The translations under genes were made by a program, and so were the position numbers. This document shows, in pieces, positions 22,901 to 31,386 of a DNA stretch of 49,666 bases. The notes under the pieces were generated by a model. The model made no database searches and was not told the DNA's origin. It saw only the letters and a program-made list of their open reading frames with translations. The DNA comes from Lachnospiraceae bacterium (GTDB lineage Bacteria > Bacillota > Clostridia > Lachnospirales > Lachnospiraceae): NCBI GenBank assembly GCA_014804695.1, contig JAAUZJ010000020.1, positions 1 to 49,666 on the forward strand, read 5' to 3'. Position 1 is the first letter of the stretch, and each line of letters starts with the position of its first letter.

Positions 22901-23392
22901 AAAAAGATTGTTCCGGCGGCAATGTTATATTATCATATTTCGGATCCAATGATAGAAGACGGCCAGATGCTTACGCCGGATCAGTTGAATCAGAAGTTGT
23001 TGCAGGAACTTAAAATGACCGGAATAGTCAATGAAAGTGACAGAGCTATCACTTTACTGGACAAAGAATTTCAGAATAAGTCCGACATTCTTCCTATAGA
23101 GCGGAAAAAGGACGGAACATTCTCGGCTTACTCAAGTGTCATAAATGAAAAGGACATGGAAACGGTTTCTAATTATGTAAACCTGAAAATCAAGGAATTG
23201 GGAAACGGGATCATACAGGGAAACATTTCGGTCAATCCTTGTGAGCATAATGGGAACAGCGCATGTACTTACTGCGATTACCGTAGTGTATGCGGATATG
23301 ATGCGGAAATTCCGGGGTATGAAGTTCGGAAGTTGGATAAACTGTCTAAAGATGAGGCGTTGGTGCAGATGGAGAAAGAGTTAGGGCAGTAA
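19907..23392 (+). CDS. addB: ATP-dependent helicase/nuclease subunit B
   Basis: The AddB half of the AddAB recombination enzyme that processes double-strand breaks; it reads Chi and cuts the 5' strand. 1161 residues, usual for the family. The inactivated helicase begins with Walker A GGSGSGKSRKL. The C-terminal RecB-type nuclease shows VIDYKSGSRKFDLAALYYGL, then QLQLVVYM. An iron-sulfur staple is formed by an upstream Cys (KYAACAYAHFLQYG) and the C-terminal CEHNGNSACTYCDYRSVCGY cluster. A short charged stretch (DRADKTEKADKAES) near 345 is low complexity. Start: ATG six bases after GGGGGA. addA follows, separated by an inserted cassette. Confidence 0.95.
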   Translation: MALQFYFGGSGSGKSRKLHEYIISESLKEPDCSFLLIVPDQFTMQTQMDLVLEHPNKGIMNIDVLSFGRLTHRILEEVGGSDKTILDDTGKSLILRKIAQKEQEGLHVIGRHLHKIGYIHEVKSAISEFMQYGIGTEQLAQIAESAGKRGALYYKLKDLELLYSSFLSYIQEKYITTEETLDSLREALPKSELIKNCVIAFDGFTGFTPIQNLVIQELMRLTKRVIVTITLDAGENPYIMDGEQKLFHLSKKTIADLKKLGEEVGTELIPSMICQDKINGTLPRFTDSPELAHLEQSLFRYPVKAYLDKPEHIHLFEASTPKEEVRQVCIEIHRLLEKEKIDRADKTEKADKAESINQDGLHYRDIAVVTGSMETYENDIAEEFAKFGIPVYMDKTRGILYNPFTEYIRSALQIVLQDFSREAVFHYLRTGLSGFERTEIDRLENYVRRFGIRGKKRWSELFVYKEEDGEAGIALLADYNRLREGLMEQLSPLLGKFRTVGELVRALYDFLVKNELQQKLVRYEKKFEAEGDLTRANEYGQIYALVIDLLDQIEVLLREEEMELQEFADILDAGFAEISVGTIPQNVDRIVVGDIERTRLKQVKVLFFLGINDGNIPKDGSSGGIISDIDREFLKDAGWELAPTPRQQMYIQRLYLYLNMTKPSKVLYLSYVKVGNDGKSKRPAYLIDTVKNLFPELECQCPENLSVEEQLANGEDGIRFFTDLLREYAADRLERDEERKLFTFYHSYNRNSVYKERVDRLIDTAFYRYKDSPLSKQITKLLYGSILQNSVSRLEKYAACAYAHFLQYGLALNERKEYAFENVDMGNVFHGVLELFADKLTCSDYTWFDFPKEAGEQMLNEAIEEYAVNYGETILYSNARNQYLLMRIRRILNQTIHTLQAQLRKGSFLPQHFEMSFSMAEELDAVNIALTGEEKMKLRGRIDRIDTCMEDDVVYVKVIDYKSGSRKFDLAALYYGLQLQLVVYMNAAMEIEKRQYPDKKIVPAAMLYYHISDPMIEDGQMLTPDQLNQKLLQELKMTGIVNESDRAITLLDKEFQNKSDILPIERKKDGTFSAYSSVINEKDMETVSNYVNLKIKELGNGIIQGNISVNPCEHNGNSACTYCDYRSVCGYDAEIPGYEVRKLDKLSKDEALVQMEKELGQ

Positions 23393-23413
23393 GAAACGGA
23401 TTAGGGTATAAAT

Positions 23414-23453
23414 AAGGTGTAAAGCCGTAATAATTCAATAGACTTTACACCTT
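23414..23453 (+). repeat. Hairpin at the left end of the addB/addA cassette
   Basis: AAGGTGTAAAG (23414-23424) and CTTTACACCTT (23443-23453) form an 11-bp stem. No T-tract follows, so it is not a standard terminator. The right arm is also part of the longer inverted repeat that bounds the cassette. Confidence 0.55.
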
Positions 23454-23756
23454 GGATTGTGCGAAATAAGATTGGTGTTTATTCTTTTATTTTGTCAATG
23501 GCTGTCATGTTCACTCCTGACACTTGCAAGATTGCTTTCAAAGAGTGATATTCATCTTTTAATTTTGCATATGTCTTTGTAGCATTCTCTTCTTTTGCGA
23601 GTGCCATATATTCCTGAATCTTTTTAAAGTCATCAATAGCAGCTTTTGTAATTTCAAGATCGTCTGGCATATAATCACCTACTTTCTATATTGTGATTGT
23701 GCTTTGTAATGCTACAATGTGAGTATATCACAACTAATGTGTAAAGTCTATTCAAT
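23433..23756. mobile_element. Inverted-repeat-bounded cassette between addB and addA
   Basis: ATTCAATAGACTTTACAC (23433-23450) and GTGTAAAGTCTATTCAAT (23739-23756) are inverted copies matching in 17 of 18 bases. They enclose about 290 bp with one small minus-strand gene. addB and addA are normally adjacent or overlapping, so this is probably an insertion. No transposase is encoded, so any movement would need one acting in trans. Confidence 0.5.
23479..23670 (-). CDS. Small helical protein of the cassette
   Basis: 63 residues, starting at an ATG five bases after AGGTGAT on the minus strand. The sequence is mostly helical: IDDFKKIQEYMALAKEENAT, then KLKDEYHSLKAILQVSGVNM, ending TAIDKIKE. I recognise the LKAILxxSGVN(L/M)TxIDKIKE ending as a pattern seen in small Lachnospiraceae proteins of unknown role, from memory only. 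A TATACT with an upstream TG (minus strand, near 23722-23727) could be its -10 box. Gene orientation is opposite to addAB. Confidence 0.55.
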   Translation of the reverse strand: MPDDLEITKAAIDDFKKIQEYMALAKEENATKTYAKLKDEYHSLKAILQVSGVNMTAIDKIKE

Positions 23757-23773
23757 ATCAAGGCACTGTGTGT

Positions 23774-23819
23774 GATTAGGGTGAAAAATAAATTTTTATC
23801 GCAGGTTGGGAGAAAGGAT
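23774..23819 (+). repeat. Dispersed hairpin repeat, copy B (internally deleted)
   Basis: The 24 bases at 23774-23797 are identical to the outer part of copy C (minus strand of 34843-34866 plus flank). The next bases, ATCGCAG, then rejoin copy C 30 bases further on. The copy ends in GAGAAAGGA, which is the addA ribosome binding site. Confidence 0.6.
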
Positions 23820-23823
23820 CAAT

Positions 23824-26800
23824 ATGGGAATTTCATTTACGGCAGAACAGCAAAAAGTAATAGATACGCATGGCTGCAATATTTTAGTATCGGCAGCGGC
23901 AGGTTCCGGAAAAACTGCGGTTCTGGTAGAAAGAATTGTTAAGATGATCAGTGATGAGGCAAAGCCTGTAGATATTGACAGGCTTCTTATTGTGACTTTT
24001 ACCAATGCGGCGGCAGCGGAGATGAGGGAAAGGATAAGTATAGCAATAGGAAATAAACTGTTGAGTGAGCCGGAAAACGAGCATCTTCAAAGACAGGCGA
24101 CTCTGCTTCATAATGCCCAGATTACTACAATAGACAGTTTTTGCCTGTTTGTGATACGTAACCATTTTCATACTATCGGTTTGGATCCGGGGTTTAGAAT
24201 TGCGGATGAAGGAGAAATGAAATTGCTTAAAGCCGACGTAATGGGGGATGTACTGGAAAAGTGTTATTTAAACGGCGAGGAATCCTTTTTACATTGTATG
24301 GAATATTTCAGCACCGGCAGCAGCGACAAGGCGGTGGAGGAAGCGGTTCTTAAACTGTATGATTTTGCTATGAGTTATCCGTTTCCGGAAGAGTGGCTGA
24401 TGGAGCGCAAGAATGATTATGATTTAATGAACTTGAATTGGATGCAGGAATTAATGGAGAATACCATAATGCTGCTGCAGGGCGCACTTGACCGTACTAG
24501 TCAATGTATCTCCATATGCAATGATCCAGATGGACCATACATGTATGCTGAATTATTAGAGCAGGAGCAGGAAAAAATTGAGAAGCTCATTGCTGCAAAT
24601 TCTTACGAAGAACGCTATTTATTATTTGACGCCCTTGTATTCGGGCGGCTTTCATCCAAGAAAGATGCAACAGTTTCAGCAAGCAAGCGCGAACTGGTTA
24701 AAAATACCCGAGCGCAGATCAAAGACCAGCTGCAGTCCATGCAGAAAACCTATTTTGCGCAGCCTTGGGAAGAAGTGGTAAGGCAGATGGAAGCCTGTGG
24801 GGAGGCTGTCGGCGCTTTGGTGGATTTGACACTTAAGTTTAAGGAAGAGTTTGACTTAAACAAACGTGCCAAAAATCTGGTTGATTTTGATGATATGGAG
24901 CATTTTGCACTTTCCATACTTTTGAATAAGAAAGAGGACGGAAGCGTTGAACCTACGGAAACTGCGCTTGAATATAGAAGTTATTTTGAAGAAATCCTAA
25001 TAGATGAGTATCAGGACAGTAACCTGGTGCAGGAATATCTTTTATCTGCAATATCGGGGGAGGACGAAGGTAACTTCAATCGTTTCATGGTAGGTGACGT
25101 TAAGCAGAGTATATATAAGTTCCGGCTTGCAAGGCCTGAGCTTTTTATGGAAAAATATGATTCTTATGGAATGGAAGAGGATGATAAGACTAAAAATGCC
25201 ATACGCATTGACCTTCATAAGAATTTCAGAAGTAGAAAAGAGGTTCTTACCAGCACAAACGCTGTTTTTTCACAGGTAATGACGAAGAAACCGGGCGGTA
25301 TTGAGTATGATGAAAGTGCTGCCTTATACCTTGGGGCGGATTATCCGTCCGGTTTGGATAATAAGACTGAACTGCTTTTGTTCACTCAAAAAGAGGACGG
25401 GATGGAAGCGTTTGAGACGGTGAATAGTATAATCGGACCTTCCGACGTGGAGAATAAAGTCGCAAAAAGCTCCGAAGCAATGAACTCAAAACAGCAGGAG
25501 GCATACGGTATTGCAGGGAAAATCAAGGAGCTTGTCACATCTTTTTATGTAACGGATTCCGAGACCGGAAATCTTAGAAAGGCTTCTTATAAGGATATAG
25601 TAATTTTGCTTCGCACCACAACCGGCTGGGACGAGGAATTCAAGCAGGTGTTAGAGGGCGAAGGTATACCGGTACATGTAACCTCTAAGACCGGATATTT
25701 TGCGGCTGCGGAGATTCAGCAGCTTCTTCATTTTTTGAGGGTACTGGATAACCCTTTACAGGATATTCCTTTTTATGGGGTTATGAATTCCTGTTTTGGC
25801 GGTTTTACGCAGGAAGAGATTGCGGCTGTAAAAGCGGCGTTTCCGAATAAGCGTTATCTTTATGATGCGGTGAATGAATACGTGAAAGCGGACTTTGAAG
25901 ACAGTGAAGCCTGCGGGACAGCCGAAATTTGTGAGACAGGCGAAGTCTGCGAAACCAGCCAGGTATGTGGGGTTGCAAAAGTTTGTGAAAGTGACCTTGG
26001 TAATAAACTGCGGGAATTTCTGGAAAACATAGAAAAATACCGCGAAATGACGATTTATATGCCTGTTCATGAACTTTTACAAACAATCATTCGTGAATAT
26101 TCTTACCTGAATTACGTAGCGGCCAAGCCGGGAGGCAGCAGACGGCGCGCCAATGTGGAGATGCTTTTAGTGAAAGCCGCAGACTATGAGAAAACGAGTT
26201 ACTATGGTCTGTATCATTTCCTGCGTTATATAGAGCAGCTTGAAAAATATGATGTAGATTACGGCGAGGCCAATTTACAGGATGAAAATGCCGACGTAGT
26301 GAGGATCATGAGTATACATAAAAGCAAGGGTTTGGAATTTCCGATATGTATAGTTGCAGGGCTTTCTAAAAGTTTTAACAACCGTGACACAAACGAGAGT
26401 CTGGTAATGGATGTGGACATGGGAATCGGTGCGGACTATATTAACCCGGAGCGCAGGATAAAAAGCCGGAATCTCAGGAGAAATGTCATAGCGGCTAAAC
26501 TTAAGATGGATAATCTGGCTGAGGAGCTGCGTATTTTGTATGTCGCAATGACAAGAGCCAAGGAAAAACTCATTCTGACCGGTTTATTAAAAAATCATGA
26601 GAAAAAAGTGCTTTCTTTATTGATGCTGCAAGGATATGCCGGACATAAATTTTCATATGATATGCTGATGCAGATGGGCAGCTTTTTGGATGTGCTTCTT
26701 TATGCGTCGGCACGTAATAAATGCTTTGATGAGATATGGAAACTGTATGGGATGGAGCCCAATACCCGAAATCTGTTGTACGGTGAAGAAATGGATATGA

Positions 26801-27672
26801 AGGTGTCAATGCAGGATTGGGATGCCACTATAGAGATAAAGATCAAAGAAACCGTAAAGCAGGAGAATAATAGAAGGAGATTGATGTTATCCGATTCTTC
26901 AGAGGAAATTGACAATACTCTTATGGCAGTAATGTCGGAAAAATTCTCCTATCAATATCCATATGAGAATTTAAAGGATTTGTATACAAAGACAACGGTA
27001 TCGGAACTGAAAAAGGCTGGAATATATGAAGAAATGGACTTTTCTTTCCCATTATATGAAGAAGAAACAATCGTGCCGTATTTGCCTAAGTTTATTAAGG
27101 AGGATGTAAGTGTCAGCGGAACGGACCGCGGAAGTTCGTATCATAAGGTGATGGAATTGCTTGATTTTAGTATATTGACCGATATAGTCAGTGTAAGCCT
27201 TGAAGATGCCGTACAGTCAGATATGAACAGGATGCTCACGCAGGGAAAAATGTCGCAGGCGTATTATGATGTTGTATCTCCTTCGAAAATTGCCCTTTTT
27301 TTACAAAGCGACATTGCAAAAAGAATGGCTAAGGCAGCAGCATTGGGAAAACTCTACAGAGAGCAGCCGTTTGTGCTTGGTCTTCCTGCCAACCGTTTAA
27401 ACAAGGCTTTTCCACCGGAAGAAACCGTATTGATCCAGGGAATTATCGACGTATTTTTTGAAGAAGACGGCAAATACGTAGTTGTAGATTATAAAACCGA
27501 TGCTGTAAAGAAACCTGAAGAGCTGATTGAAAGATACAAAACACAGCTTGACTATTATGTTGAGGCCTTGGTACAGATTCTGGGCGAAAGGATGACAAAG
27601 TCCGGAGATGACAGCGTGGAGAAGGTTATTTATTCGTTTGGATTAGGGATGGAGATTTCGCTTAGTTCCTGA
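23824..27672 (+). CDS. addA: ATP-dependent helicase/nuclease subunit A
   Basis: The UvrD-like motor and nuclease subunit of AddAB. The start is the ATG at 23824, five bases after AGAAAGGA; a TTG at 23806 would precede that site. About 1282 residues. Walker A is SAAAGSGKTAVLVERIV, motif Ia TFTNAAAAEMRER, motif II LIDEYQDSN, motif III GDVKQSIYKFRLA, motif V MSIHKSKGLEFPI and motif VI LYVAMTRAKEKL. The nuclease domain shows GSSYHKVMELLDF and VVVDYKTDAVKKPEELIERY. An unusual Cys-containing hexapeptide repeat interrupts the region near residues 697-723. Its 3' end overlaps the convergent LysR gene by 43 bases. Confidence 0.95.
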   Translation: MGISFTAEQQKVIDTHGCNILVSAAAGSGKTAVLVERIVKMISDEAKPVDIDRLLIVTFTNAAAAEMRERISIAIGNKLLSEPENEHLQRQATLLHNAQITTIDSFCLFVIRNHFHTIGLDPGFRIADEGEMKLLKADVMGDVLEKCYLNGEESFLHCMEYFSTGSSDKAVEEAVLKLYDFAMSYPFPEEWLMERKNDYDLMNLNWMQELMENTIMLLQGALDRTSQCISICNDPDGPYMYAELLEQEQEKIEKLIAANSYEERYLLFDALVFGRLSSKKDATVSASKRELVKNTRAQIKDQLQSMQKTYFAQPWEEVVRQMEACGEAVGALVDLTLKFKEEFDLNKRAKNLVDFDDMEHFALSILLNKKEDGSVEPTETALEYRSYFEEILIDEYQDSNLVQEYLLSAISGEDEGNFNRFMVGDVKQSIYKFRLARPELFMEKYDSYGMEEDDKTKNAIRIDLHKNFRSRKEVLTSTNAVFSQVMTKKPGGIEYDESAALYLGADYPSGLDNKTELLLFTQKEDGMEAFETVNSIIGPSDVENKVAKSSEAMNSKQQEAYGIAGKIKELVTSFYVTDSETGNLRKASYKDIVILLRTTTGWDEEFKQVLEGEGIPVHVTSKTGYFAAAEIQQLLHFLRVLDNPLQDIPFYGVMNSCFGGFTQEEIAAVKAAFPNKRYLYDAVNEYVKADFEDSEACGTAEICETGEVCETSQVCGVAKVCESDLGNKLREFLENIEKYREMTIYMPVHELLQTIIREYSYLNYVAAKPGGSRRRANVEMLLVKAADYEKTSYYGLYHFLRYIEQLEKYDVDYGEANLQDENADVVRIMSIHKSKGLEFPICIVAGLSKSFNNRDTNESLVMDVDMGIGADYINPERRIKSRNLRRNVIAAKLKMDNLAEELRILYVAMTRAKEKLILTGLLKNHEKKVLSLLMLQGYAGHKFSYDMLMQMGSFLDVLLYASARNKCFDEIWKLYGMEPNTRNLLYGEEMDMKVSMQDWDATIEIKIKETVKQENNRRRLMLSDSSEEIDNTLMAVMSEKFSYQYPYENLKDLYTKTTVSELKKAGIYEEMDFSFPLYEEETIVPYLPKFIKEDVSVSGTDRGSSYHKVMELLDFSILTDIVSVSLEDAVQSDMNRMLTQGKMSQAYYDVVSPSKIALFLQSDIAKRMAKAAALGKLYREQPFVLGLPANRLNKAFPPEETVLIQGIIDVFFEEDGKYVVVDYKTDAVKKPEELIERYKTQLDYYVEALVQILGERMTKSGDDSVEKVIYSFGLGMEISLSS
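25912..25992 (+). repeat. 18-bp tandem repeat inside addA
   Basis: Four and a half in-frame units of about 18 bp encode CGTAEI, CETGEV, CETSQV, CGVAKV and CES. The consensus is C-E/G-T/V-x-x-V/I with Cys every sixth residue. The units differ at many bases, so the repeat is old or has been under protein-level selection. Confidence 0.75.
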
Positions 27673-28541
27673 CATAAATTTATGAATAATTGCATAACCG
27701 GACTTATCCACTTATTCTTATGATGAGCGCAAATAGCGGAAATTTTTGTATGGGAAATGGCGGTTGGAATTTCAACCAGGTCGCCGCTTTTTAACTCTTC
27801 TGCGACTGCAAATGCGGGCAGAAAAGAGACTCCCATATTGCTTTTTACAAGATTTTTGATTGTAGGAATGCTCCATAGCTCGATTGTATAATCCAAAACA
27901 ATGGCCCTTTCGTTAAGGTACTGCTCAAAAATCTGCCTGAATACACAGGTTGACTCATTAATGATCAGCGGAATAGGAATGGTTCTGTCCGGCGTTATGA
28001 AATCCGGATAACGGCGTTTTATTTCCGGGGAAGCGACTAATTTTAACTGATAATTTCCAAGCGGATAGGCCGTAAGATTACAGCCGAATCCACCAATGTC
28101 CTCATAGAATATACCTAGATCAATTGTGCCTTTCACAAGCTCGTCGCGTATATCATAGCAATTCATTGAGCGTAGATGTAACCGTGCTTTGGGAGCCGTT
28201 TTGTGAAATTCTTTTAAAATAGATGGAAGATAGTAGCAGAGCAGAGTTTCTCCCGAACCGATGTACAAGTCCCCTTGATACGATGATAAGTCATTTTCAA
28301 AACTGTTAAGTTTATCAATTGACTGAAATACATCGTTTACATAGGGGACTAATAATTTTCCGGCCTGTGTAAGCACCATTGTCCTGCCCATCTTTTCAAA
28401 TAGTTTTATTGATAATTCCTGCTCAAGTTGTGATATTTGAAATGTAATTGCTGATTGTGTGTAGTTTAATTTCTTGGCAGCATTAGTAAAACTGCCGGTT
28501 TCAACAATCGTACGGAATGTATTCAGGTATTTTAGCTCCAT
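27630..28541 (-). CDS. LysR-family transcriptional regulator
   Basis: 303 residues. The N-terminal winged helix reads MELKYLNTFRTIVETGSFTN, then AAKKLNYTQSAITFQISQLE, the canonical LysR recognition helix. The remainder is a periplasmic-binding-like effector domain (LYIGSGETLLCYYLPSILKE near 95, VASPEI, and a C-terminal SFLPAFAVAEEL). It is divergent from the GNAT gene at 28660, across 118 bp that contain T-N11-A-type AT-rich dyads, so it may control that gene and itself. The effector is unknown. Its stop lies inside the addA coding region on the opposite strand. Confidence 0.9.
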   Translation of the reverse strand: MELKYLNTFRTIVETGSFTNAAKKLNYTQSAITFQISQLEQELSIKLFEKMGRTMVLTQAGKLLVPYVNDVFQSIDKLNSFENDLSSYQGDLYIGSGETLLCYYLPSILKEFHKTAPKARLHLRSMNCYDIRDELVKGTIDLGIFYEDIGGFGCNLTAYPLGNYQLKLVASPEIKRRYPDFITPDRTIPIPLIINESTCVFRQIFEQYLNERAIVLDYTIELWSIPTIKNLVKSNMGVSFLPAFAVAEELKSGDLVEIPTAISHTKISAICAHHKNKWISPVMQLFINLCQELSEISIPNPNE

Positions 28542-28597
28542 ATAATCCCTCTCTTAATAGTTAAAACTAATTTAAGTATTGCTTTAAATGTTTAAAA

Positions 28598-28626
28598 TTG
28601 ATTTAACTCTTTGGTAATGATATTAT
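28598..28626 (+). promoter_or_regulatory. Promoter of the GNAT gene
   Basis: TTGATT (28598-28603), 17 bp, TATTAT (28621-28626). Upstream, repeated TTTAA/TTAAA motifs at 28560-28606 could be the LysR binding region. Confidence 0.6.
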
Positions 28627-28659
28627 AAATAAAAATAGAAAACAAGGCAAGGTATAAAA

Positions 28660-29169
28660 ATGAAAAAATTGGAATTAGCCGAGATGAGCGAATTAGATGT
28701 ATGTAATGAAATTATAAATATGGGAAGGGAATTTCAAAAGGCGCAGGGATTTACCCAGTGGACAGAGGACTACCCCAACATCGATACAATTAGAGACGAC
28801 ATTCAAAATCAAAAGGGTTATGTCGTAAAAATCGACAATAAAATTGCAGGATATATGTGCATAGATTTTGATGGTGAACCTGCTTATAACAATATAAATG
28901 GGAAATGGAATACAAAAGAGCCATACGTCGTTGTGCATCGAATGGCATTTAATAAAGAATTCAGAGGGATGGGGCTTAGCGAAATTACATTTGGTCTGAT
29001 TGAAGAATTATGCATTTCAAGGGGAATAGAAAACATTCGGGTTGATACGGACTTTCCTAATAAACGTATGCAGCATATTTTAGAGAAAATTGGTTTTTCT
29101 CAATGTGGAACGATTGTTTTTCAGGGAAGTGACAAATTGGCATATGATAAAATTTTATATAAGCATTGA
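28660..29169 (+). CDS. GNAT-family N-acetyltransferase
   Basis: 169 residues with the GNAT fold: VVKIDNKIAGYMCIDFDGEP (beta2-beta4), then VVHRMAFNKEFRGMGLSEIT, which holds the acetyl-CoA pyrophosphate loop (RGMGLS, variant of Q/RxxGxG/A), and a C-terminal ENIRVDTDFPNKRMQHILEK with IGFSQCGTIVF. The DT/N-xxNxxMxxxxxKxGF pattern is that of RimI-like or small-molecule acetyltransferases. The substrate is not deducible. It is divergent from the LysR gene and followed by a terminator shared with the convergent DHH gene. Confidence 0.85.
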   Translation: MKKLELAEMSELDVCNEIINMGREFQKAQGFTQWTEDYPNIDTIRDDIQNQKGYVVKIDNKIAGYMCIDFDGEPAYNNINGKWNTKEPYVVVHRMAFNKEFRGMGLSEITFGLIEELCISRGIENIRVDTDFPNKRMQHILEKIGFSQCGTIVFQGSDKLAYDKILYKH

Positions 29170-29186
29170 AAAAAGCGGAAAACAAC

Positions 29187-29211
29187 GGGCAGCACGCGCC
29201 GCGTACTGCCC
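29187..29211. terminator. Bidirectional terminator between GNAT and DHH genes
   Basis: GGGCAG (29187-29192) pairs with CTGCCC (29206-29211), with ACGCG/CGCGT-type pairing inside. T-rich sequence flanks it, most clearly on the minus side (TTTTCCGCTTTTTT). It sits in the 49-bp gap of convergent genes. Confidence 0.6.
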
Positions 29212-29218
29212 TTATAAA

Positions 29219-30139
29219 TTAGCTTTCTTTATAATTTACAATCTCATCAATCAGACTCTCCAGTTTCGCGTCCATTTCTTCATCATTGAACTGGCAGGTT
29301 CCGACAGCTTTGTGACCACCGCCGCCGTATTTTAACATCAGGCTTCCGACGTTGACATTCGAGGTTCTGTTCAGTACGCTGTAACCTACAGCAGCAGAAC
29401 AGCCAAGACCGCCTTTTCCGTTTACAATCCATACGGAAATATTCTGTTCAGGATACATACTGTAAATCAGGAAACGGTTTCCCGAATAAATCGGATCGAC
29501 ACCACGTAAATCGGAAATGATAACATCTTTTTCCACGCGGGTATGAGCTCTAACCATTTCTTTGAATTTAGCATCCTGCTCTTTATAGATTGCAATACGT
29601 TCCTGTACGTCAGGAAGCGCTAAGATTTCTTCCGTATTCATGGTACGGCAGCACTCCATAAGATTTTCCATGAGCTTATAGTTGGGAATCGTGAAATTTC
29701 TCCATCTTCCAAGACCTGTTCTGGGATCCATCAGGAAACCTACCAATATCCAGCCGGTTGGGTTCTGAATTTCGTCGATTGTCAGGTTTCCGGAATCTAC
29801 CTTATCAACAGCAACCATCATGTCGTCAAAATGTGAAAAACGTTCCTGTCCTCCGTAGTAATCATAAATAATACGCGCACATGAAGGCGTAATGCGGCTT
29901 TCTCCTTTATATTTGCCCGCAAGCTGGTTGCGCTCATGTTCGCTGGAATGGTGGTCAAACCACAATCCGCAGCCTTCAACAAAAGGTACGTTTGCAAGTA
30001 CATCATTTTCGGTTATCTCTACAAGACCATCCTGTAAATCTTTGGGATGTGCGAACTTCCAACTGTCAATCAGTCCGACTTCTTTTAACAAAGCGCCGCA
30101 TGCAAGTCCGTCAAAATCAGAACGTGTAACTAATCTCAT
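29219..30139 (-). CDS. DHH-family phosphoesterase
   Basis: 306 residues. DHH motif I is RLVTRSDFDGLACGAL; the signature is LWFDHHSSEHERN at about 80; a further metal-site Asp lies in VDKVDSG. The C-terminal DHHA1-like part ends with the glycine-rich KYGGGGHKAVGTCQF substrate motif. Relatives are manganese-dependent nanoRNases, c-di-AMP phosphodiesterases or pyrophosphatases; this is a stand-alone cytosolic version and its substrate is unknown. Start: ATG after AAGGAGAT. A -10 box TATAAT lies 42 bases upstream (minus strand, 30181-30186). Confidence 0.88.
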   Translation of the reverse strand: MRLVTRSDFDGLACGALLKEVGLIDSWKFAHPKDLQDGLVEITENDVLANVPFVEGCGLWFDHHSSEHERNQLAGKYKGESRITPSCARIIYDYYGGQERFSHFDDMMVAVDKVDSGNLTIDEIQNPTGWILVGFLMDPRTGLGRWRNFTIPNYKLMENLMECCRTMNTEEILALPDVQERIAIYKEQDAKFKEMVRAHTRVEKDVIISDLRGVDPIYSGNRFLIYSMYPEQNISVWIVNGKGGLGCSAAVGYSVLNRTSNVNVGSLMLKYGGGGHKAVGTCQFNDEEMDAKLESLIDEIVNYKES

Positions 30140-30312
30140 ATATGTAATCTCCTTTACTTTATATAGTTTGTTGATACGAAATTATACCCTAAATAAAATT
30201 ATATAAGAAAGTACGGAGTTTTTCAAGATGATTTGGTTTTTTAACCATATGTATTGCATTACAATTTTTCCAGAATCTGCTGAAAATCTGCATCGATACG
30301 ATACAATATCAT

Positions 30313-31200
30313 TCACTCAATAATTCCGAAGAAGTTTTCATGAAGGTCTTTTTCATATTCTATTCCATAGCCGCTATCATAATAATCTCCTTTTAGTACT
30401 GCAATCGAAAAGCTATCAACAGTTCCATTCTCATCCATCATTGTGACTGATGCTTTGGCATTCAATGATTCTCCTGTATATTGAATCATTGCGTCCATAG
30501 TTTCACGCAATCTCTTTTCCGTATCCCGACGCTGTGCCATACGCTGCGCTTCATCATTACTCTCATAATCAACATACAAATACAAATTAAAAATGTATGG
30601 AAAATCTATGCATACATCAGTATATATAAGCTGTGGAAAGTAGACATTATCCATCAAAGAATAATGCAGTCTTTCATCAAACATAACGGATGTCTCCGGT
30701 ATGCTCGGATTTGAAAAAAGACGATATTCTTTAAAATAAAGAACACTGTCCTCACTGCATCCCGGCATATCTGCTATCATATTATTCCAGAACTTTTGCT
30801 TATAATGATCCTCTACCAAATCAGAAAAATAGCTCTTGACAGAGTTTTCTATCCGCTCTAAAGGTTGTCCACTTCCATATGAGTTGAATACAAAAACTTG
30901 CTTTTGCCCATTGGTATCCTGATAAGTCAGTTCCCATTCTGTGTAATTATAAGTTTCAACTTTTCCATCTTTATTGATAAATTGACCTTCCTTATCTATG
31001 CCTTCAGATATAAGATAATCTTCTCCAAAACAGTTCCTTAGTTCCTGTTCGCAGAGTTCCGGCATAGACTCATTATTCAAAAGTTCTTTTGAATGATTGG
31101 TTGCGGCACAGCCGGGTAAGATGCCAATCAATGACAGGCATATGATGCACAAATATTTTCCATAAAGTATTTTTTTATTGTTCGTGTTTTTCCTTAACAT
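30313..31200 (-). CDS. Hypothetical lipoprotein
   Basis: 295 residues. A 30-residue signal with the lipobox GILPGC (Cys31) directs it to the outer face of the membrane. The mature part is acidic and has no domain I recognise. Segments such as ELTYQDTNGQKQVFVFNSYG suggest a YdbC/DUF-like mixed fold, and KDGKVETYNYTEWELTYQ looks like a beta-rich repeat. It is flanked by about 170 bp on the left (an AT-rich gap holding only the DHH promoter) and 307 bp before glnS. The ribosome binding site is weak. Confidence 0.6.
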   Translation of the reverse strand: MLRKNTNNKKILYGKYLCIICLSLIGILPGCAATNHSKELLNNESMPELCEQELRNCFGEDYLISEGIDKEGQFINKDGKVETYNYTEWELTYQDTNGQKQVFVFNSYGSGQPLERIENSVKSYFSDLVEDHYKQKFWNNMIADMPGCSEDSVLYFKEYRLFSNPSIPETSVMFDERLHYSLMDNVYFPQLIYTDVCIDFPYIFNLYLYVDYESNDEAQRMAQRRDTEKRLRETMDAMIQYTGESLNAKASVTMMDENGTVDSFSIAVLKGDYYDSGYGIEYEKDLHENFFGIIE

Positions 31201-31386
31201 CTTTACTGTTATAGCCCCCGTATTTTCTTCCTGGAAATCATAATAATAGTAATATGATTATATCACTTACAGTTCCGGTTTTCTATCGCAGTTTAAAGCT
31301 CGTTATAAGTTCTCAAAACATCCGGACTCATGCAGGGCAGCGCTAAAATATAAATAAATAAATCGTTATAAGATTTGAATTTCTAC

